Below, piece by piece: positions 7,754-16,868 of a DNA stretch of 64,000 bases. A program made the position numbers and the translations under genes. Source of the stretch: Streptomyces sp. NBC_00377 (lineage in GTDB: Bacteria; Actinomycetota; Actinomycetes; Streptomycetales; Streptomycetaceae); NCBI RefSeq assembly GCF_036075115.1, contig NZ_CP107958.1, positions 2,294,001-2,358,000 on the forward strand. The letters are read 5' to 3'. The stretch's first letter is position 1. Each line of letters begins with the position of its first letter. The notes under the pieces are model-generated. The model was not told where the DNA came from, did not search any database, and worked only from the letters and a program-made list of their open reading frames with translations.

Positions 7754-8685
7754 GTGTCGTCCCCTCCCCTGATCCGGCCCACCAGGAACAGGGCCAGGAG
7801 GACCGAGATCACCGCGACCATCACACAGCCCATCGCCGCCGCGTACCCGAACTGGCCGTAGCGGAAGGCCTCTTCGTAGGCGAACAGCATGGGCAGCCGG
7901 GTACGGCCGCCGGGTCCGCCGTTGGTCAGCACGTAGACCAGGGCGAAGGAGTTGAAGTTCCAGATGAGGTTGAGGGCCGTGATGGCGAGGGCGACGGGCC
8001 GCAGAGCGGGCCAGGTGACCGTCCGGAAGCGGCGCCAGGCGCCCGCGCCGTCCACCGCGGCCGCCTCGTGCAGTTCCCGCGGGGTGTTCTGGAGGCCGGC
8101 GAGCAGGGCGACGGTCGTCTGCGGCATGCCCGCCCACACACCCACGACGATCACCGCGGGCAGGGCGGTCGCCAGTCCGCTGAGCCAGTCCCGCCCGTCG
8201 CCCAGGCCCAGGTCGCGCAGGGTCTCGTTGAGGATGCCGGCGTCCGGGTCGTAGACGAGCCGCCACATGACGCCGACCACGATTTCGGGCATCGCCCAGG
8301 GGACGATGGCGAGGGCGCGGGCCGTCCGTCGCAGCCGGAGGTCCTGGTTCAGGAGCAGGGCGAGGCCGAGGGCGAGCAGGAACTGCGGGACGGTCACCCC
8401 GACCGCCCAGAGCAGGCCGATCCGGAACGACTCCCAGAACAGGGTGTCGTGCAGCAGGTCGGAGAAGTTGAGGGCGCCGGTCCACCGGGTGGGCGCGGTA
8501 CGGCCCGACTGGGCGTCAGTGAACGCCAGCAGGATCCCGTACAGCAGCGGGCCGACGCTCAGCACCAGGATGGGGATCAGGGCGGGCAGCACGAGGAACC
8601 ACGCACCGGGGCCCGTGGCGGCGCGCGGCGGGCCGGTGCCGGACGTGCGGCGCACGGTCCGTCTCTTCTCGGTCGCCAACGACAC
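7750..8685 (-). CDS. Sugar ABC transporter permease, MalF/UgpA type
   Basis: Inner-membrane permease of 311 residues and first gene of the importer operon. After a basic, Arg-rich N-terminus it has six hydrophobic segments, the first being AWFLVLPALIPILVLSVGPL. The EAA loop reads LHEAAAVDGAGAWRRFRTVT and contacts the shared ATPase. The C-terminal AMGCVMVAVISVLLALFLVG is the last membrane segment. No regulator gene of the LacI or ROK type lies beside the operon, so control is probably by a distant factor. The 175-base gap to the divergent APH-type gene must hold both promoters; on the minus strand a TTGACG sits near 8750. Confidence 0.92.
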   Translation of the reverse strand: MSLATEKRRTVRRTSGTGPPRAATGPGAWFLVLPALIPILVLSVGPLLYGILLAFTDAQSGRTAPTRWTGALNFSDLLHDTLFWESFRIGLLWAVGVTVPQFLLALGLALLLNQDLRLRRTARALAIVPWAMPEIVVGVMWRLVYDPDAGILNETLRDLGLGDGRDWLSGLATALPAVIVVGVWAGMPQTTVALLAGLQNTPRELHEAAAVDGAGAWRRFRTVTWPALRPVALAITALNLIWNFNSFALVYVLTNGGPGGRTRLPMLFAYEEAFRYGQFGYAAAMGCVMVAVISVLLALFLVGRIRGGDDT

Positions 8686-8860
8686 GGACCGGCCCCCTTC
8701 CCGTGGCTCCGCCGGGCTCCGCCATGGTCGTGAAGGTGCTGTACCCCGTCAAGACGCCGTGTGCACGGGCCGACCTGTGCGAATGCGACACTGACCGACG
8801 GATGGCCGGAACCCGGCGCCGTCCGGCAGGACCGGGCGGAGAAGCACACGGAGGCGGACG

Positions 8861-9724
8861 ATGGACGAGGCACGGGCGCGGGACGTACTCGCCGCGGCGG
8901 AGCTACTGCCCGGCCCGGCGGCGGACGCGCGGCTCCTCGCCCTGGGCGAGAACGCGGTGTTCGCCGTCGGCGAGCTGGTGGTCAAGGTGGGCCGCGACGC
9001 CGAACTCCTGGACCGGGCCCGGCGCGAACTGGACGTCGCGGCCTGGCTGGCCGGGGCGGGTGTCCCGGCGGTGCGGGCCGCCGAGTCGAAGCCCCTTCTC
9101 GTCGAGGGACATCCGGTGACCTTGTGGCACCGGCTGCCGGACCCGGTGCGCCCCGCCGGACCACGGGATCTGGCCGAACTCCTGCGTCTCGTGCACGCCC
9201 TGCCCGCCCCCTCCTTCGGCCTGCCCCCGCGCGATCTGCTGTCGGGAGTCGAACGCTGGCTGCGACTGGCGGGCGACGCCGTCGACCCGGCGGACGCGGC
9301 GTATCTGCGCGAGCGCCGCGACGGCTTCGCCACCGCCGCCGCCGCGCTCACCCCGCACCTGCCGCCCGGCCCGATCCACGGCGACGCACTGCCCCGTAAT
9401 GTGCACATCGGCCCGGACGGCCCGGTCCTGGTCGACCTGGAGACCGTCTCCGCCGATCTGCGCGAGCACGACCTGGTGGTCATGGCGCTCTCCCGCGACC
9501 GGTACGGGCTGTCCGCGCAGGCCTACGACACCTTCACACAGACCTATGGCTGGGACGTCCGCGAATGGGCGGGCTGCGCGGTCCTGCGGGGTGCCCGCGA
9601 GACCGCGAGCTGCGCCTGGGTCGCGCAGCACGCGCCCCTCAACCCCCAGGCACTGGCGGAGTTCAGGCGCCGGGTGGCGTCGCTGCGGGACGGGGACGAG
9701 GCGGTGCGGTGGTATCCGTTCTGA
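8861..9724 (+). CDS. Aminoglycoside phosphotransferase (APH)-fold kinase
   Basis: Cytoplasmic kinase-fold protein of 287 residues. The N-lobe is small, with Lys in ELVVKVG (about residue 44). The catalytic loop is PIHGDALPRNVHI, giving the His-Gly-Asp...Asn set of APH enzymes, and the metal-binding Asp is in LVDLETVS. Overall the family phosphorylates antibiotics or other small molecules with a hydroxyl group. Streptomyces carry many paralogues of unknown substrate, and nothing next to this one identifies the substrate. The start ATG at 8861 has GGAGGCGG upstream. It is divergent from the sugar importer and followed by a 198-base gap before a convergent exonuclease gene. Confidence 0.82.
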   Translation: MDEARARDVLAAAELLPGPAADARLLALGENAVFAVGELVVKVGRDAELLDRARRELDVAAWLAGAGVPAVRAAESKPLLVEGHPVTLWHRLPDPVRPAGPRDLAELLRLVHALPAPSFGLPPRDLLSGVERWLRLAGDAVDPADAAYLRERRDGFATAAAALTPHLPPGPIHGDALPRNVHIGPDGPVLVDLETVSADLREHDLVVMALSRDRYGLSAQAYDTFTQTYGWDVREWAGCAVLRGARETASCAWVAQHAPLNPQALAEFRRRVASLRDGDEAVRWYPF

Positions 9725-9922
9725 TCCGGGTCCTCCGGGCCTGGCGCACGGCCGCCCGGACCCGGAAGAACCCCGACGGTCTCCCGTCCGACCCGCGGTG
9801 AACGCGGTCGGGTTCGCCCGAGCGGCCGCCGGCCTGCGCCGACGGGCGACGGGCGACGGCGACGGCCGACGGATCGTCCGACGGGCTCCCCGCCGGCGCC
9901 TGCGCGCTCGCGGGTGAGGGCG

Positions 9923-10645
9923 TCAGGCGGGCCTGTCCGCCGGCTCCCGCACCGGCCAGGCTCCGTCCACCACGGCGTCCGCGTCGCCCTTGCGGCGCAG
10001 GAAACTCTGGAAGTCCGCCGCCCACTCGGCGTACCACTCGATCTGACGGCGGTGCAGCTCCGCCGGGCCGAGTGCCGCGACCTTGGGGTGGCGGACTGCT
10101 ATCGCGCAGGCGAGACGGGCCGCCGCGAGGGCGTCCGCGGAGGCGTCGTGCGCGGAGTCGAGGGGAACGCCGTACTCGCCGCAGACCGCCTCGAGGTTGC
10201 GCTTGCCGCGCCGGTAGCGGTCGACCGAGCGGTCGATGGTGTACGGGTCGACGACCGGCGCCGGGTCCAGGCCGCCCAGGCGGTCGCTCAGGGAGGGCAG
10301 GCCATGGCGTCTCAGCTCTGCGGAGAGGAGGGTCAGGTCGAAGGCGGCGTTGTAGGCGACGACCGGGACGCCCGTGCGCCAGTAGCCCACGAGGACGTCG
10401 GCGATCGCGTCCGTGACCCGGTCGGCGGGGGCGCCCTCGCCTGCCGCCCGCTCGTTGCTGATCCCGTGCACCGCAACCGCGTCCGCCGGGATCTCCACGC
10501 CCGGGTCCGCCAGCCACTCGCGGTGCCCCAGGACCTGCCCGTCCCTGACCTCGATCACGGCTCCCGTGACGATGCGCGCCTCGCGCGGGTCAGTCCCGGT
10601 CGTCTCCAGGTCGAAGCCGACAAGCAGCTCCCGGTACCAGGCCAT
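9923..10645 (-). CDS. DnaQ-like 3'-5' exonuclease (DEDDh)
   Basis: Exonuclease of the DNA polymerase III epsilon family, 240 residues. Exo I reads LLVGFDLETTGTDP with the first Asp and Glu pair. Exo II shows PVVAYNAAFDLTLL with the second Asp, and Exo III has SAHDASADALAAA with the final His and Asp, making a complete DEDDh set. A C-terminal tail of about 50 residues follows. The domain stands alone without a polymerase-binding segment that I can recognise, so a repair or RNA-turnover role is as likely as proofreading. The start ATG at 10645 is supported by AGAAGGGGGG just upstream; longer frames lack this. It converges with the APH-type gene. Confidence 0.9.
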   Translation of the reverse strand: MAWYRELLVGFDLETTGTDPREARIVTGAVIEVRDGQVLGHREWLADPGVEIPADAVAVHGISNERAAGEGAPADRVTDAIADVLVGYWRTGVPVVAYNAAFDLTLLSAELRRHGLPSLSDRLGGLDPAPVVDPYTIDRSVDRYRRGKRNLEAVCGEYGVPLDSAHDASADALAAARLACAIAVRHPKVAALGPAELHRRQIEWYAEWAADFQSFLRRKGDADAVVDGAWPVREPADRPA

Positions 10646-10859
10646 CGTGGCCCCCCTTCTTGGTGGTGCTTCCCCCAGTGGTGTCCACCCTCGCATGCGC
10701 CACTGACAATCAGAGGGCCGCGTTCCGCTTGTCCGGCCCGACAACCGGGACAGGGCGGTCCGTTCGCGACACGGGCGACGCTTCGAGACATCCCGGTCGG
10801 TTCGGTCCGATGGGACACGGACGGGGGGATTCCGGCGAATCGAGCGAATCCGGCCGAAG

Positions 10860-10915
10860 GGTCAGGACTGCGGCCGACCGGTCAGGACACCGGCCGACCG
10901 GTCAGGACACCGGCC
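10860..10915. repeat. 20-bp tandem repeat, about 2.8 copies
   Basis: The unit is GGTCAGGACACCGGCCGACC. Copy 1 (10860-10879) differs at two bases, copy 2 is complete, and copy 3 is partial. The array runs into the last codons of the HEPN gene, so it supplies that protein's final residues (Arg-Pro-Val-Ser) and stop. Confidence 0.8.
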
Positions 10916-12140
10916 GTGAGTCCGCCCAGGCCATCTCGAACTCCTCGCGGTACGCGGCGAAAAGTCCCCCTTCGTCGACCTCGCCCGACTTGACCACCCG
11001 GTTGCCGTTGCGCAGCACCAGCACCGGCGCCTCCATTCCGCGCATGCGCCGCAGATAGGACTGGATCACCGCGATGCCGTCCGTGCCGTCGCCGTCGACG
11101 AGGTAGGCGGTGAAGCGGGGCGTCTCGTCGTACACCTGGATCTGGAAGGCACCCGGATCGCGCAGCCGGGCCCTGACCCGGCGCATGTGCAGGATGTTCA
11201 TCTCCACCGCCCGGCTCAACTCACCGCGCTTCATCCCCAGTTCGCGCTCGCGGCGCTTGACCGCGCTGGAGGCGGGATTGAGGAACAGCAGACGGACGCG
11301 GGCGCCCGCCTCGGCGAGGCGGACCAGCCGGCGGCCGGAGAAGTTCTGGACGAGGAGGTTGAGGCCGATGCCGATGGCGTCGAGGCGGCGGGCTCCGTCG
11401 AAGATGTCCTCGGCGGGGAACTGGCGCAGCAGCCGCACCCGGTCGGTGTGGACGGCGACCACGTCCGCGTACCGGTCGCCGACGAGGTCCTCGACGGCGT
11501 CGACGGGCAGCCGGCGCGCCGAGGGCACGTCGCCGCTCGTGCCGAGCATCTCCAGCAGGCGTGCGGAGGCGCGTTCGGCCTGGTTCAGGACGGCTTCGGA
11601 CAGCGCCCGGTTGCGGGAGACGACGTTACGGGTCACCTCCAGCTCGTCCAGGGCGAGTTCGACGTCCCGGCGGTCGTCGAAGTACGGCTCGAAACAGGGC
11701 CAGTGCTGCACCATCAGCTCGCGCAGCTGCGGCAGCGTGAGGAAAGAGATGACATTGTCGTCGGCCGGGTCGAGCAAGTAGCCCTTGCGGCGGCTGACTT
11801 CGCGTACGGCGACCGCGCGCTGCACCCACTCCTGCCCAGCCGGGCCGGCCGCGGCGACGACCCACTCGTCACCGTGGACGGGTTCGTAGATGGGCCGCAG
11901 CACGGCGGCCACGACGGCCCGCAGCCGCTGTTCGACGAGGTTCAGCCAGATGTAGGCCCGGCCGGCCCGCTGGGCGCGGGTGCGCACCTCGCGCCAGGCT
12001 TCGGCGTCCCAGTCCAGCTCCGGTCCGATGGCGTTCGTCTCCATCGGCCGGGCCAGGGACACCGTGCCGGGTGGGACGTCTGCGGAGCCCCCCTCGTGAC
12101 CCTCGTCACCAGGGGGCAGCTCCAGCCCTCCCGAGCCCAC
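10902..12140 (-). CDS. SAV2148-family HEPN-domain protein
   Basis: Cytoplasmic protein of about 412 residues, recognised as the actinobacterial family named after S. avermitilis SAV2148. The N-terminal half is helical, with WREVRTRAQRAGRAYIWLNL and ELEVTRNVVSRNRALSEAVL, where Arg-Asn...Arg-Asn-Arg resembles the HEPN Rx4-6H region without the His. The C-terminal half is alpha/beta with RVRLLFLNPAS and VYDETPRFTAYLVDGDGTDG, resembling a phospholipase-D-like or effector-sensing fold. HEPN proteins are often RNases or nucleic-acid binders, but the activity here is unknown. The chosen start is GTG at 12140, preceded by GGAAGG; a TTG at 12182 would add 14 residues. The far C-terminus is encoded in a tandem repeat. 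Confidence 0.8.
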   Translation of the reverse strand: MGSGGLELPPGDEGHEGGSADVPPGTVSLARPMETNAIGPELDWDAEAWREVRTRAQRAGRAYIWLNLVEQRLRAVVAAVLRPIYEPVHGDEWVVAAAGPAGQEWVQRAVAVREVSRRKGYLLDPADDNVISFLTLPQLRELMVQHWPCFEPYFDDRRDVELALDELEVTRNVVSRNRALSEAVLNQAERASARLLEMLGTSGDVPSARRLPVDAVEDLVGDRYADVVAVHTDRVRLLRQFPAEDIFDGARRLDAIGIGLNLLVQNFSGRRLVRLAEAGARVRLLFLNPASSAVKRRERELGMKRGELSRAVEMNILHMRRVRARLRDPGAFQIQVYDETPRFTAYLVDGDGTDGIAVIQSYLRRMRGMEAPVLVLRNGNRVVKSGEVDEGGLFAAYREEFEMAWADSRPVS

Positions 12141-12242
12141 CCGCGCACCGCCTTCCGCTCCCCCGAGCACTCCCCGTCCCAACGATCAAGGAAGGGTACT
12201 CCGGGAGCGGTCGGCGGTGCAGCCGGATGGGCAGGTCGTTTC

Positions 12243-13586
12243 TCAACTACCGTCGTTCGGTTGTCCGTTCTGTCCCGCGAGTGCGGACGGAGTGAGCGGA
12301 TTCATAGCGGTGACGTCCCTGGGGACCACCGAGAAGCCCTGCCAGTGGACCGGCATGGGCTGCTGGTCCTCGTCCCGAGCGATGTGGTGGAAGCCCACGT
12401 TCACCCAGGTCACGGGATGGGTGAGGGTCTGTCCGTTCACCCACTTGTCGACGGAGGTGCCGTGCTGCGCGCCGCCGCAGTTGCCGGTGTTGTTGCTGGC
12501 GTACTGCTCGCACTGGTTGTACTGGGTGAAGTAGACGTCGTGCTGGGTGAACGGGCGCCCGGAGTACTTGGTGGTGGCGCCGGGGACGAGCTCGTAGGAG
12601 CGGGCGTGCCCGTCCTTGTTCTTCCCGGTCGCGCTGACCACGCGCCACCAGCGCATGTTCTTGGCGTCGCCCGCGAGTTCCTTGGTGACGGGCGTGCGGG
12701 TGGTCCTGGCGGTCGGGCCCTGCTGTCCGCCCGCCGGCGGTCGGACCACCGAGTCGTACTGCTCGACCTTGGTGTTCGAGGAGCCGTCGAGGCCGAAGTC
12801 GAGCCGCCAGAACACGTTGTGGCTGTGGCTGGTGGCGTAGGACCTGGCGCCCTTGCCTATCGGCCAGCCACGGCCGTCACCGGCGTCGTAGTCGAAGGGC
12901 GAGAGGCTGCCGGTGGCGCCGATGTTCATGTTGATCGCGCCGTCGTCGGAGAAGCGCCACTCGGTGATGTACTCGTACCAGCCGACCTTGTTGACGGTGT
13001 AGATCAGCAGGTCCTTGCCCTGGGCCTGGTAGACCTTGTTGCCGTCGGACTGCATGCGGTAGGCGTGCCCCCGCGCGCGGGTCGTCGTGCAGATGCCCTT
13101 GACGTTCGGGTTGCCGGTGAAGGAGTCGGGTACCTTCACGGTCCGGATGGTGCCGCCGGGGCACTCGGCGGGGACCATGTTGACCAGGCCCGAGCCGAAG
13201 TTGTAGTCGGTGATGTCGTTGTACTCGTTCTTGCCGTCGTCGTACGGCACGTGGATCTGGGCGATCTTGGCGCTGTTGAGGACCTTGATCGGCTTGGTCT
13301 CGCCGGGCGGCTGGTACGAGATCTTCTCCAGGACGAGGCCGGACTTGGCCTCGAAGCGCCAGCACATGCGCCAGGTGGTGCCGGTGGAGAGCTTCTGTTC
13401 GATACGGAAGGCGGCGCTGCAGTCGGCGGCCGCCGCGGGGGCGGCCTTCGGCTGGGCCGCGGCCGGGCCGGCTCCGGCGGCCGCGCCGGCGGCCAGCGCG
13501 GCCGCGCAGAGACCGACGGCCGCCGTTCTGCGGGCTCGGCCGGTGGCCCGGGGCCGGAGGCCGGCGATCAGATTCGGAACGCGCAT
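12243..13586 (-). CDS. Secreted copper amine oxidase, catalytic domain only
   Basis: Secreted enzyme of 447 residues with a Sec-type signal (cleavage near residue 45, after AAAQ). The body matches the catalytic beta-sandwich of copper amine oxidases. A base Asp is in NDITDYNF (Asp127), the TPQ precursor Tyr204 is in VGWYEYITEW, copper ligands are His254 and His256 in SHSHNVFWRLDFGLDG, and the third His is in GFHHIARDED near residue 415. The usual motif is Asn-Tyr-Asp/Glu-Tyr; here the Asn is Trp203. Family members are 600-700 residues with N2 and N3 domains ahead. Those are missing here but appear in the protein encoded immediately upstream, 74 bases away on the same strand. Predicted reaction: oxidative deamination of primary amines outside the cell. 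Confidence 0.82.
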   Translation of the reverse strand: MRVPNLIAGLRPRATGRARRTAAVGLCAAALAAGAAAGAGPAAAQPKAAPAAAADCSAAFRIEQKLSTGTTWRMCWRFEAKSGLVLEKISYQPPGETKPIKVLNSAKIAQIHVPYDDGKNEYNDITDYNFGSGLVNMVPAECPGGTIRTVKVPDSFTGNPNVKGICTTTRARGHAYRMQSDGNKVYQAQGKDLLIYTVNKVGWYEYITEWRFSDDGAINMNIGATGSLSPFDYDAGDGRGWPIGKGARSYATSHSHNVFWRLDFGLDGSSNTKVEQYDSVVRPPAGGQQGPTARTTRTPVTKELAGDAKNMRWWRVVSATGKNKDGHARSYELVPGATTKYSGRPFTQHDVYFTQYNQCEQYASNNTGNCGGAQHGTSVDKWVNGQTLTHPVTWVNVGFHHIARDEDQQPMPVHWQGFSVVPRDVTAMNPLTPSALAGQNGQPNDGS

Positions 13587-13660
13587 GAGGACATGACTCC
13601 CTTTGCCTCCCGCTGCGGGAGGCACCTCGGAACGGACGTGGAGGTGGGCCTGGAGCGGGG

Positions 13661-14482
13661 TCAGCCGGTGAGCCGGGTGACCTTGCGGGTGCTGAGGTCG
13701 ACGACCAGGGACCGGGCGTCGATCCACGGGCCGTTCCTGACCTTCGGCAGCAGCCGTACGCAGCGGTGTTCCCCGCACGCGTCCAGAACGGCGGGCTCGG
13801 CTCCCGGCACCGCCCGGTAGACCATGGCGGCGAGCTGCAGCTGGTCCGGGGAGGTGAGCTCCTTGCCGGTGGCGTCCTTGAAGTCGGCCTTCAGACCGGC
13901 GCCGAGCGGGTCGGCGATCAGCAGGCTCGCGGCCTCGTTCTGCTCGGCGGCGCTGAGCGGTGGCTGGACGCCGTGCTGGGTACCGGTGCCCTCGACCTTG
14001 CTGGTGTCGAGGTTGACGGTCTTCGTGACGAGGGTGTCGTGTTTGTAGTCGTAGAACGACACCACCGCGCGCCGGGGCGCTCCGGGATCGTCCACCTCGC
14101 CGGCCGCGGGCTCCGCGAGCTCTACGCCGAGGCGCTGCGGGCCGCGGGCGCCGTCCACGTTCTCGGCGGCGTCGAACTGCTGGCGGTTGATCGCGATCTT
14201 CTCGACGCGCGCGATCTCGTCGTCGGTCAGCGGATCGCGGCCCTTGCCCCCGGCGCCCTCGGCGGGCGCCTCCTCGACGACACCGGGCCGGACCCCGGAC
14301 GCCGTGTCCCCCTGCTGCTGTCCGGCCGCCTGCCCGGCGCTCTGCCCTGTCCTGCCGCCTCCCGTGTCGTCCGCCCCCGCCGTGCCCGGCAGGGTGATCC
14401 CCACCATCACGGCCGTCGCGGCCACCGCGATGGCCGTACCCGCCACCACCTTGCCCAGGTGGCGGCGCACTGTCGTGCGCAC
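13661..14482 (-). CDS. Exported protein resembling the N2/N3 domains of copper amine oxidase
   Basis: Exported protein of 273 residues with an N-terminal signal (MRTTVRRHLGKVVAGTAIAV, Arg-rich, possibly Tat) cut near residue 36, then a Gly/Gln-rich linker. The folded part begins DPLTDDEIARVEKI, matching the start of the N2 domain of amine oxidases (LT..EI..V..I). It continues with RAVVSFYDYKHDTLVTKTVNLD, the N2 strand region, and QPPLSAAEQNEAASLLIADP, matching the helix opening of N3. The end holds a Cys-Gly-Glu-His-Arg-Cys pair and WIDARSLVVDLSTRKVTRL, the N3 closing strands. No catalytic residues occur in it. Being 74 bases upstream of the catalytic-domain gene on the same strand, it probably forms one enzyme with it. 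The comparison is from remembered family patterns. Confidence 0.65.
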   Translation of the reverse strand: MRTTVRRHLGKVVAGTAIAVAATAVMVGITLPGTAGADDTGGGRTGQSAGQAAGQQQGDTASGVRPGVVEEAPAEGAGGKGRDPLTDDEIARVEKIAINRQQFDAAENVDGARGPQRLGVELAEPAAGEVDDPGAPRRAVVSFYDYKHDTLVTKTVNLDTSKVEGTGTQHGVQPPLSAAEQNEAASLLIADPLGAGLKADFKDATGKELTSPDQLQLAAMVYRAVPGAEPAVLDACGEHRCVRLLPKVRNGPWIDARSLVVDLSTRKVTRLTG

Positions 14483-14679
14483 ACATGCCCCCTACTCCCC
14501 CTGTTACCCGGGAGTACGTCTCTGCCCCACTGGCTCGGCACAGAACGTGTGTCGCCTGTCGCCCTGTGCACTGGTCGTCCGGTAAGAGGGGCGTAAGTCA
14601 CAGGTGGTTCCCTCACTTTCCTGGAGACTCGACCTCAAGGGGCCCCCGCAGGGGCAGGACACCTGAAAGAGTCGAGTCC

Positions 14680-16788
<2,109 letters not shown>

Positions 16789-16868
16789 CCCACCGGTGAG
16801 GGCCCCGGCCGCGCCCCTCCCGGAGGGGGTATGACACGAAAGTCGGCGGGACGGGTACGTAGGGTGTC

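Noticed and set aside
11187..13820. An 877-codon plus-strand frame antisense to the HEPN and amine oxidase genes
   Set aside because: Crosses two real genes and a gap, and encodes low-complexity Gly/Arg/Val sequence typical of antisense shadows.
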